A program made the translations under genes and the position numbers. 44,336 nucleotides of DNA from Tidjanibacter sp. (GTDB taxonomy: Bacteria > Bacteroidota > Bacteroidia > Bacteroidales > Rikenellaceae), in contig JAFVSY010000121.1 of NCBI GenBank assembly GCA_017503465.1, positions 1 to 44,336 of the forward strand. The letters are read 5' to 3'. Of this stretch, positions 8,182 to 14,348 are shown piece after piece (the first letter of the stretch is position 1; every line of letters starts with the position of its first letter). Below the pieces are notes generated by a model that was given only the letters and a program-made list of their open reading frames with translations, ran no database searches and was not told where the DNA came from.

Positions 8182-8215
8182 TTAGTAATTAGTAAAGAGT
8201 AATTAGTAAATATTT
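8180..8215 (+). repeat. Heptad intergenic repeat, copy 2
   Basis: The units read AATTAGT, AATTAGT, AAAGAGT, AATTAGT and then the cap AAATATTT, in the orientation of the upstream transglycosylase gene. A small GCTAACA tandem follows (8223-8239). The array fills most of the spacer before mnmE. Confidence 0.85.
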
Positions 8216-8250
8216 GCAACACTGCTAACAGCTAACAGCTTACCACAAAT

Positions 8251-9594
8251 ATGACTTTCGACGACATCATAGTAGCACCTGCCACCCCCACGGGTGGAGC
8301 CATTGCCATCGTGCGCATCGAGGGCAATGGGGCCATCGAGCTGTGCGACACCTTCTTTTGCCCCACACGTGAGGGGCTCCGATTGGCCGATATGAAGGGC
8401 TACACAATGGCCCACGGACTCATCGTGGAGGGGGAACGTAGGGTAGACGATGTGGTTGTGTCGCTCTACCGTGCCCCCCATAGCTACACGGGTGGCGATA
8501 TGGTGGAGATTGCCTGCCACGGCTCGGCCTATGTGGTTGGCGAGATTGTTAGGCTCGCAGTGGAGGCCGGAGCACGCACCGCAACAGCAGGGGAGTTCAC
8601 CAAGAGGGCTTTCCTTGCGGGTAAGATGGACCTCTCGCAGGCGGAGGCTGTGGCCGATGTGATTGCTGCCGATTCGAGGGCTGCGCTCACAATGGCCGAC
8701 ACCCAACTGCGAGGTGCCTACTCGGCTGCACTCGCTGCCCTGCGTGGCGAACTGCTCCACTTGGCCGCACTGCTCGAACTTGAACTCGACTTCGGGGAGG
8801 AGGACGTGGAATTTGCCGACCGTGGAGCCCTTGTGGAGTTGTTGGATAGGATTGAGAACGAAATTGTGCGCCTGAAAAACTCCTTTGCTACGGGTAATGC
8901 CATCAAGAGGGGTGTTGCGGTGGCCATCGTGGGTGCACCCAACGTGGGTAAGAGTACCCTTCTGAACCGCATTGTGGGCGAGGATAGGGCTATGGTGAGC
9001 GACATTGCCGGTACCACGAGGGATACCATCGAGGAGAGCGTGGCTATTGATGGTGTGATGTTCCGATTTATCGACACCGCAGGCCTGCACGATACCGCCG
9101 ATAGGCTTGAGAGTATGGGCATAGAACGCACCCGCAAAGCCCTTGGCGATGCAGGTATCGTGATTGAGATGTTTGAGCAGGTGGGTGAGGACTTTGTGAG
9201 TGTTGGCGCAGAGCAGGAGATTGTGAGGGTACTCAATAAGATAGACCTCCGAGCGGGGGAGAGTGCACGTGAACTACCTGAGGGCTGGGTGGCTATCTCG
9301 GCCAAACAGGGCGTGGGCGTGGAACAACTGCTTGTGGCCCTGCGTGGATGCGTGGATACGAGCGATGTGATGAGGGGCGAGGCTGTGGTGAGCAATAGCC
9401 GCCACCACGAGGCTCTGCTGCGAGCCGAGGAGTCGCTTCAGAGGGCCCGCCGAGGACTCACGGACGGCCTTTCGACCGACCTCGTGGCCCAAGACGTGAG
9501 GGAGGTGCTGGAGGCCATCGGCACCATCACGGGCGAGGTGAGCAGTCAGGAAATTCTGGCCCACGTGTTCTCCAAGTTTTGCATCGGCAAATAA
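8251..9594 (+). CDS. mnmE: tRNA uridine-5-carboxymethylaminomethyl modification GTPase
   Basis: With MnmG, this 447-residue GTPase installs the carboxymethylaminomethyl group on the wobble uridine of several tRNAs. The N-terminal folate-binding domain opens with DDIIVAPATPTGGAIAIVRI. The G domain sits in the helical region: P-loop GAPNVGKS (228-235), G2 loop AGTTRDT, switch DTAG and NKID. The protein ends FCIGK, the conserved C-terminal CxGK motif whose Cys is needed for modification. The length is normal for the family. The spacer upstream holds the heptad repeat. A glycosyltransferase gene starts 17 bp after the stop. Confidence 0.97.
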   Translation: MTFDDIIVAPATPTGGAIAIVRIEGNGAIELCDTFFCPTREGLRLADMKGYTMAHGLIVEGERRVDDVVVSLYRAPHSYTGGDMVEIACHGSAYVVGEIVRLAVEAGARTATAGEFTKRAFLAGKMDLSQAEAVADVIAADSRAALTMADTQLRGAYSAALAALRGELLHLAALLELELDFGEEDVEFADRGALVELLDRIENEIVRLKNSFATGNAIKRGVAVAIVGAPNVGKSTLLNRIVGEDRAMVSDIAGTTRDTIEESVAIDGVMFRFIDTAGLHDTADRLESMGIERTRKALGDAGIVIEMFEQVGEDFVSVGAEQEIVRVLNKIDLRAGESARELPEGWVAISAKQGVGVEQLLVALRGCVDTSDVMRGEAVVSNSRHHEALLRAEESLQRARRGLTDGLSTDLVAQDVREVLEAIGTITGEVSSQEILAHVFSKFCIGK

Positions 9595-9611
9595 TTGCAT
9601 ATCAGAGTATT

Positions 9612-10781
9612 ATGGGTGCAAAAGGAATAAAAATTCTTGCCATATATTTCAGGGCCGGTAGCGGCATCAACGCCATCTACGAGCGACTCTTGGCCGGTGT
9701 TGCGGCCGAGCAGGACGTGGTGGTGGATGTGCTGTGCAACGAGGTGAGCCCCAATCTGGAGCGTATGGCAGGGGTGCGTAATCGCTATGCGGTGCCATTC
9801 TCCAAGAAGATGGGCAGTTGGTACCGCAAGTGTCTGCGCTGGTTTGGCACCACTCCCACCTCCGACCGTTGGAGCCGTGTGGCTGCAGAGGTGGTGGCCG
9901 AGGACTACGATGTTGTGGTGGCCATTTGTGCCGGCACACAACTAACACCCGTGGTGTGTGGAAGGCACTTGGCCCAAAAGTTGGGCTGCAAGTTCGCCAT
10001 CTATGCCGTAGACGCCATTCCCGCACCCGGTGGGTGGGTCCGCAAGAGGAACGAGTATTGGGGCAAGATGCGCATCGTGAGGCGCAATTGGTCGGCTGCC
10101 GACTATGTGGCCGCGGCCAACCGACATATGTTGGAGTTTCAACTCTCCACCTTCCGACACAAGGCTGGGCTGCAAACATCCGTGCTCTACACCTCCTCGC
10201 CCGAAGAGTGGCACAACAACCCCGTCTCCAATCGCACACTGTTTCTGTACACCGGAAGTCTTTATGGCCTGCGCAATCCGGAGTATCTGCTGAGGGCTTT
10301 CGGACGCTTGCTGTCAGAGCGTCCCGAGGCTGAGTTGATGTTGGTGGGTATGGGCTTCAAATTGCGTAACATAAACTCCATTCTCACCCCTGCCGAGCGT
10401 AGCCACATAACCATAGCACCCCACACCAACAACCTCGCTCCGCTGTTTGCCGATGCGAAGGTACTCCTCGATATTGACGCCGACCGCAAGAAGGACCCCT
10501 TCTTGTCGAGCAAGATAGCCTCCTACCTGCGTGTGAATAGGGTGGTGGTGAGCGAAACAGGCGAGGACACCCCCTCGAGGGAACTCTTTGCCGGCTATCG
10601 CACCATCGTGCAGTGCGACCACAGTGCCGAGAGCGTCTATGAGGGACTGAAACACGCACTGGAGTTGGCCGAGAGCGATGACCTCGACTTCTCGGAGCGC
10701 AAACCCCTTGTGGAGATGTTCTCGGCCGACAACATTGTTCCCATCTTTTTGGACGATTTAAGGCGTTTGTGTGCCCAATAG
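9612..10781 (+). CDS. GT4-like glycosyltransferase
   Basis: This predicted cytoplasmic GT-B-fold glycosyltransferase has 389 residues. The N-terminal half holds a Rossmann-like start (IKILAIYFRAGSGINAIYERLL). The C-terminal half holds the nucleotide-sugar region LFLYTGSLYGLRNPEYLLRAF, then ELMLVGMG and the family-typical SSKIASYLRVNRVVV. The donor and acceptor cannot be told; roles in surface glycan or lipopolysaccharide assembly would fit. The ATG at 9612 is chosen over an upstream TTG that lies inside mnmE. It probably shares the mnmE transcript and ends at a strong hairpin shared with the convergent porin gene. Confidence 0.8.
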   Translation: MGAKGIKILAIYFRAGSGINAIYERLLAGVAAEQDVVVDVLCNEVSPNLERMAGVRNRYAVPFSKKMGSWYRKCLRWFGTTPTSDRWSRVAAEVVAEDYDVVVAICAGTQLTPVVCGRHLAQKLGCKFAIYAVDAIPAPGGWVRKRNEYWGKMRIVRRNWSAADYVAAANRHMLEFQLSTFRHKAGLQTSVLYTSSPEEWHNNPVSNRTLFLYTGSLYGLRNPEYLLRAFGRLLSERPEAELMLVGMGFKLRNINSILTPAERSHITIAPHTNNLAPLFADAKVLLDIDADRKKDPFLSSKIASYLRVNRVVVSETGEDTPSRELFAGYRTIVQCDHSAESVYEGLKHALELAESDDLDFSERKPLVEMFSADNIVPIFLDDLRRLCAQ

Positions 10782-10823
10782 GCGGCTCCAACTCTTTTGT
10801 TTTTTTGGGGGCAAAAAATGGCG

Positions 10824-10862
10824 CACCCGTAACGTTGCTGTGAACAGAGAACGTTACGGGTG
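10824..10862. terminator. Bidirectional hairpin between GT and porin genes
   Basis: A 13-bp perfect stem (CACCCGTAACGTT with AACGTTACGGGTG) and a 13-nt loop lie between the two convergent stop codons. A T-rich tract is not pronounced on either side, so termination efficiency is uncertain. Confidence 0.6.
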
Positions 10863-10884
10863 TGCTACATCTATAAAATCTTCG

Positions 10885-12315
10885 TTAGAAATTAACCTCA
10901 AAACGACACGTGAGCATATTGTAGCCCACACCTACCGAGCCCTTTGCAGCGTCCACGGCTGCGGGGTCTGTGGTGGGTGCCCCTGCTGCATCGTGTCCCA
11001 CGATGAGCTTGCCGTTGCCGTTGGCGTACTTGTTGTTCTTGACATACTGATAGTTGAGCATCATCTTGATGTTGGGATTCACGTAGTAGTTGAGGCCTGC
11101 GGTCCAAGCGTTGGCTGCACCGCCATAGACGCCCTGACTGTCGAGGTCCAAGCGGTCGAAACGGGCACACAACTCCACATCGCCCCACCAGCGACCGGGC
11201 GTGATACGGGTGTACTTGGCACCGCCCGCATCGTAGTGCTGTCGGCCACCAAAGAGGAGGTAACCTGCTTGGGCGTAGATACCGTAGAAGTGTTTTGTGG
11301 AGGCTCCTTTGGCCTTGCCGTCGATGTGCACATTGTCGGCCAAGTAGGCGGCCTCCCAACGCAAGCCCTTCCAGTGGCCGGCAAGTTCGGCCGTCATCAT
11401 CATCTCAAAGTTCACGTCGGAGATGTTACCCGTGTCGAGATACTTCTTGCGGTTGATGTTTGTGGCATTGCGCGAGGAGATGCGCACGGCACCCCACTTG
11501 GAGGGCGACATATCGGCCTTGGGAGTACGGTAGGAGGCGGCCAGACCGATGTGCAACGAGGCATCTTTCATCTTGTAGAGGGGCCTTACGACCACCTTAC
11601 CTGTGAGCGAATGGCCCGGACCACGACCAAAATCTTTGTTGTTGTCCTCCACGTTGGCTCTCACCTCTGCATCCTCCACGGGTTGGAAGAAGAGGCCCGC
11701 TGCGGCCCAAATCACGGGGATGTTGAACTTGGCCTGCACACCAATGTGGCGTGAGGGCGCAAAGGCGGTGGCCATAGGTCGCTCGATGAATTGCAGATAG
11801 CGACTCGTGGTGTTGCGCTGCATCGAAAAGTTCTCCTTGAAGTTGCCCACCTGGAACTCAAAGTTGCGCAGACCATCGTAGCGCATATAGGCATCTTTGA
11901 GTTCGAGCACTCCATTTGCGAGGTCCATATCCAACTCTCCATACCAATCCTTGCGCAACTGCCCCTTGATGGCGAGTCGTGCACGGCGTATGCTCACACC
12001 GTCGCCAATGGGGTCGGCACCCTCGGGCTCGCCCCAAAACATTGCGCCATCGGTCTGCACCCTCACGTCAAACCAGATGCGATAGTCGGCGGCCTTGTTG
12101 TAGAGTACCAGAAAACCGTCTTGGGCTTCGGCCTTCAAGGGTACGGTGCTGACCTCCAAGCCATATTGGTTTACATCCTTGCCCACGGTGTAGGCTGCGG
12201 TGGCCTGCTGACCGCCTTTGTGGTGATGATGACCTCCGTGGTGCTGGGCCATTGCCCCTTGGGCTCCCCAGACGAAGGGTAGGGCCACAACCAAAAGTTG
12301 TAAAAATCTTCTCAT
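10885..12315 (-). CDS. OprP/OprO-like phosphate-selective porin with His-rich N-terminus
   Basis: This outer-membrane barrel protein of 476 residues resembles the phosphate-selective porin O/P family. Family-like features are the strands around SIRRARLAIKGQLRKDWYGEL and the LKDAYMRYDGL and GNFKENFSMQRNTTS stretches. It ends in Phe, as many barrels do. The signal peptide should be cleaved after AMA, giving a mature start of QHHGGHHHHKGG. That is six His in twelve residues, with His at position 3 of the mature chain, a geometry known for Cu(II)/Ni(II) binding. The start at 12315 is fixed by the signal peptide. No TAnnTTTG box was found upstream. Whether the substrate is phosphate, pyrophosphate or something else is open. 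Confidence 0.82.
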   Translation of the reverse strand: MRRFLQLLVVALPFVWGAQGAMAQHHGGHHHHKGGQQATAAYTVGKDVNQYGLEVSTVPLKAEAQDGFLVLYNKAADYRIWFDVRVQTDGAMFWGEPEGADPIGDGVSIRRARLAIKGQLRKDWYGELDMDLANGVLELKDAYMRYDGLRNFEFQVGNFKENFSMQRNTTSRYLQFIERPMATAFAPSRHIGVQAKFNIPVIWAAAGLFFQPVEDAEVRANVEDNNKDFGRGPGHSLTGKVVVRPLYKMKDASLHIGLAASYRTPKADMSPSKWGAVRISSRNATNINRKKYLDTGNISDVNFEMMMTAELAGHWKGLRWEAAYLADNVHIDGKAKGASTKHFYGIYAQAGYLLFGGRQHYDAGGAKYTRITPGRWWGDVELCARFDRLDLDSQGVYGGAANAWTAGLNYYVNPNIKMMLNYQYVKNNKYANGNGKLIVGHDAAGAPTTDPAAVDAAKGSVGVGYNMLTCRFEVNF

Positions 12316-12441
12316 AAGCAGTTGATTTTGTTGTTGAAAAAATATGGTTATCGCCCGTGTAGATTGCAAATTGAGTGCCGAGAGAATGACCGAAGGAATA
12401 AAAAAAGGTGTGTGATGATATTGAATACCGAGTAAAAGTGG

Positions 12442-12449
12442 TATCTTTG
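12442..12449 (+). promoter_or_regulatory. -7 box (TATCTTTG) for the DUF5606 gene
   Basis: TATCTTTG matches TAnnTTTG and lies 50 bp upstream of the DUF5606 start, within the spacer shared with the divergent porin gene. A weak TTGA lies 17 bp upstream of it. Confidence 0.5.
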
Positions 12450-12499
12450 TAGTCTGAATACTATTTTTTATAATCGTAAAACAAGAGTTTGATAGAAAG

Positions 12500-12928
12500 A
12501 TGAAACTGCAAGACATTTTGACCATCTCCGGCGAGCCCGGCCTGTACCAATACATCGCAAGCAGCCGCAATGGCGTGATTGCCGAGTCGCTCCTCACGGG
12601 CGCACGCAAGAATTTCTCCGGCACCCACGCAAGGGTTAGCTCGCTGGCCGAGATTTCCATCTTTACCGAGGACGAGGACGTTACCCTCTCGCAGGTGCTC
12701 ACCGACCTCTATGCCCACACCAAGGGCGAGCAGACCATCTCCCACAAAGCCTCCGAGAAGGAGCTCAGGGAACTGTTTGGCGTGGTTATCCCCGGCTACG
12801 ATAGGGAGCGTTTCCACCTGTCGGATATGCGCAAGGTGGCCCAGTGGTTTAACCTGCTGGTTGGTGCCGGTATGAGCGACTTCTCCATTGAGGAGCCCGC
12901 AGCCGAGGAGGAGCCCGCCGAGGAGTAG
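12500..12928 (+). CDS. DUF5606 protein
   Basis: This small soluble protein of 142 residues is of unknown function and fits the Bacteroidetes DUF5606 family. It has the conserved start KLQDILTISGEPGLYQYI, the segment NGVIAESLLTGARK and the motif EISIFTEDEDVTLSQVL. No signal peptide or membrane segment is seen, so it is probably cytoplasmic. The C-terminal 15 residues are an acidic Glu/Pro/Ala tail. It is followed after 44 bp by an LRR lipoprotein gene in the same direction. I know no assigned function for this family. Confidence 0.85.
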   Translation: MKLQDILTISGEPGLYQYIASSRNGVIAESLLTGARKNFSGTHARVSSLAEISIFTEDEDVTLSQVLTDLYAHTKGEQTISHKASEKELRELFGVVIPGYDRERFHLSDMRKVAQWFNLLVGAGMSDFSIEEPAAEEEPAEE

Positions 12929-12972
12929 GGCACACCATCCACTGCAAACAATAGTATCCATATAGGAAAGAA

Positions 12973-13776
12973 ATGAAGAGTTGGAGGAAGATATTGTGGT
13001 CGGTGCTGACCGTGGCCGTTGCAATGCTGTGCAGTTGCAATGGCGGAACCGATGTGCCCGAGCCGGAGATTCCCGACAACCAGATTATCGCCTACACAGC
13101 CTCCGAACTTACGGCTCCCTTTGCCACGGGAGCATTTATGGCCCGCATCAAGGACAATCGCTTCACTCCGTATGCCTCGGCCGAGGGCGGTAGTGGGGAG
13201 ATTATCTTTGAGAGCCCTGTCTTTATGGTGGGAGCCCTTGCCTTTAGGGAGCGCACCACGCTGTGGACCATCGACCTGCCGGTGGATGTTGGGGCCATTG
13301 GAAAGAGTGCCTTTGCGGGGTGTCGGAACCTGCGTAGGGTGGAACTGCTGGGCGATAAGATAACCCTGCTGGGCGAGAATGCCTTTGAGGGGTGCGAGTC
13401 GCTGGAGGAGTTTGTGGTCCCCGATGGAGTCAGAGAGATACCAATTTACGCCTTCTATGGGTGTAAGTCGCTGAAACATATCACCATTGGCTCCGGCGTG
13501 GTGGATGTCTATGACAAGGCCTTCTATGGGTGCGCATCGCTTGAGAGTGTGGAGATACCGCAGAATGTTACCTTCTTGGGAAACTACTGCTTTGATGGGT
13601 GTGCGCAACTTCGTGAGGTTGTTATCCGTGGCGATAGGGTGGTGGACATTGGCTCCACGGCCTTTAGGAACTGCCACGCTGAACTGACCATCCGCGTACC
13701 CTCTGCGATGCTTGAGAACTATAGGAAGAATGAACTGTGGGAGTCCTACCTTGACCGCCTGCAACCCATCGACTAA
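12973..13776 (+). CDS. BspA-type leucine-rich-repeat lipoprotein
   Basis: This predicted surface or periplasmic lipoprotein of 267 residues has the signal sequence MKSWRKILWSVLTVAVAMLCS and a lipidated Cys22. From about residue 105 it has at least five LRR_5 (BspA/Treponema) repeats, each carrying the mark A-F-x-G-C-x-x-L: SAFAGCRNL, NAFEGCESL, YAFYGCKSL, KAFYGCASL, YCFDGCAQL and a last TAFRNC. Such repeats mediate binding to host or bacterial proteins in known BspA proteins; the partner here is unknown. It may share the promoter of the DUF5606 gene. A long hairpin 45 bp downstream ends the unit. Confidence 0.88.
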   Translation: MKSWRKILWSVLTVAVAMLCSCNGGTDVPEPEIPDNQIIAYTASELTAPFATGAFMARIKDNRFTPYASAEGGSGEIIFESPVFMVGALAFRERTTLWTIDLPVDVGAIGKSAFAGCRNLRRVELLGDKITLLGENAFEGCESLEEFVVPDGVREIPIYAFYGCKSLKHITIGSGVVDVYDKAFYGCASLESVEIPQNVTFLGNYCFDGCAQLREVVIRGDRVVDIGSTAFRNCHAELTIRVPSAMLENYRKNELWESYLDRLQPID

Positions 13777-13820
13777 CAGCAGTGGTGTGCGATAAACCAC
13801 AAGAAACCACACATATAGAT

Positions 13821-13857
13821 ACGGAAAAGGAGATGCAGATGCATCTCCTTTTTCCGT
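13821..13857. terminator. Bidirectional terminator between LRR gene and tRNA-Leu
   Basis: The sequence forms a stem of 16 bp with one bulged base (ACGGAAAAGGAGATGC against GCATCTCCTTTTTCCGT) and a 4-nt loop. It can end both the plus-strand LRR transcript and the minus-strand tRNA transcript. Confidence 0.75.
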
Positions 13858-13942
13858 ACCCGAAGCCGGGATCGAACCGGCACAGCCCTTTCGGGCCGAG
13901 GGATTTTAAGTCCCTCGTGTCTACCTATTCCACCATTCGGGC
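13857..13942 (-). tRNA. tRNA-Leu (anticodon UAA)
   Basis: On the minus strand an 86-nt cloverleaf starts GCCCGAA and its acceptor stem closes with TTCGGGT (first pair G-U). The anticodon loop is CTTAAAA, giving UAA. The T-arm is GCCGG-TTCGATC-CCGGC and there is a long variable arm, as expected for a class II Leu tRNA. The discriminator base is A. The CCA end is not encoded. Confidence 0.96.
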
Positions 13943-13946
13943 CCCT

Positions 13947-13965
13947 CGCTCACCCAAAGTGAGCG
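13947..13965 (-). other. Hairpin in the tRNA-Leu 5' leader
   Basis: CGCTCAC, a 5-nt loop and GTGAGCG form a perfect 7-bp stem between the predicted promoter and the mature 5' end of the tRNA. It would fold in the precursor. Confidence 0.6.
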
Positions 13966-13967
13966 CA

Positions 13968-13997
13968 CAAAGGTAGAAATAAAATTCAAAATTCAAA
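13968..13997 (-). promoter_or_regulatory. Promoter for tRNA-Leu
   Basis: TACCTTTG on the minus strand (13975-13968) matches TAnnTTTG. The AAAATTC heptads upstream supply a TTTG (13997-13994) 18 bp before it, so the repeat appears to contribute the -33 element. Confidence 0.55.
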
Positions 13998-14007
13998 ATT
14001 CAAAATT
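13981..14007. repeat. AAAATTC heptad array
   Basis: Four consecutive copies of the 7-bp unit AAAATTC (the last changed to AAAATTG) flank the 100-bp repeat element. Shorter AATTTTG heptads flank its second copy near 21121-21185. Confidence 0.8.
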
Positions 14008-14101
14008 GACAAAACGGCGTTTTGTCTAAAATGCTCCCGCTCGGCAGAGTCTGCAAGCAGCCTATGCACTCGCTTACTCGCATTTGCCAAAATTCAAAAT
14101 T
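14001..14101 (+). repeat. About 100-bp palindrome-bearing repeat, copy A
   Basis: This non-coding element is matched at 21174-21274 in opposite orientation with four differences in 101 positions by eye. It starts with a 19-bp palindrome (GACAAAACG-G-CGTTTTGTC), then GCAGA-G-TCTGC, and ends in CCAAAATTCAAAATT. A 12-bp direct repeat, AAAATTGACAAA, lies at 14002-14013 and again at 14096-14107. The short shared ORF starting MSKMLPLGRVCKQP is a by-product of the repeat and is not called as a gene. Confidence 0.82.
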
Positions 14102-14124
14102 GACAAACCCCTCCGCCTACGGCA

Positions 14125-14145
14125 CCTCCCCTAACTTAGGGGAGG
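14125..14145. repeat. REP-like perfect palindrome
   Basis: CCTCCCCTAA-C-TTAGGGGAGG is a 10+1+10 palindrome within a C-rich segment. It looks like the palindromic elements scattered in many gut bacterial genomes. Only one copy is present here. Confidence 0.55.
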
Positions 14146-14158
14146 AGTGGTCGGATGG

Positions 14159-14184
14159 CACAGGTAACGATTTTGTTACCCGTG
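14159..14184. other. Short hairpin in the repeat mosaic
   Basis: GGTAAC-GATTTT-GTTACC is extended by CAC/GTG across one mismatch. It lies between the palindromic repeat and the heptad array. No function is assigned. Confidence 0.45.
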
Positions 14185-14196
14185 AAGAAAGGGAAA

Positions 14197-14245
14197 AATA
14201 TTTACTAATTACTCTTTACTAATTACTAATTACTCTCTACTCTTT
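14197..14245 (-). repeat. Heptad intergenic repeat, copy 3
   Basis: On the minus strand the units are AAAGAGT, AGAGAGT, AATTAGT, AATTAGT, AAAGAGT, AATTAGT and the cap AAATATTT. It lies downstream of the TonB-type receptor gene, after its terminator, and has that gene's orientation. Confidence 0.85.
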
Positions 14246-14247
14246 AA

Positions 14248-14290
14248 CAAAAAAAATGGGCGGAGAGCAACCACAAAAATCTCTCCGCCC
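14248..14290 (-). terminator. Intrinsic terminator of the TonB-type receptor gene
   Basis: On the minus strand GGGCGGAGAG, a 13-nt loop and CTCTCCGCCC form a perfect 10-bp stem followed by A and a run of eight T. It lies 58 bp after the receptor stop codon. Confidence 0.85.
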
Positions 14291-14325
14291 GGTCGGACCG
14301 ATTATAGATGAGCTAATCGGGCGAC
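14291..14325. other. Composite hairpin in the receptor 3' UTR
   Basis: An outer 5-bp stem (GGTCG/CGACC) and an inner 7-bp stem (CCGATTA/TAATCGG) are separated by a small internal loop. It lies between the receptor stop codon and its terminator. Confidence 0.45.
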
Positions 14326-14348
14326 CAAATTGTGTATGTGTGTGTCCG

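Noticed and set aside
13782-13976. ORF over the tRNA-Leu region
   Set aside because: It runs antisense through the terminator and tRNA gene.
14022-14222. Short ORF starting MSKMLPLGRVCKQP, with a relative at 21048-21251
   Set aside because: The similarity comes from the 100-bp DNA repeat. The two frames diverge completely outside it, and no start signal is seen.
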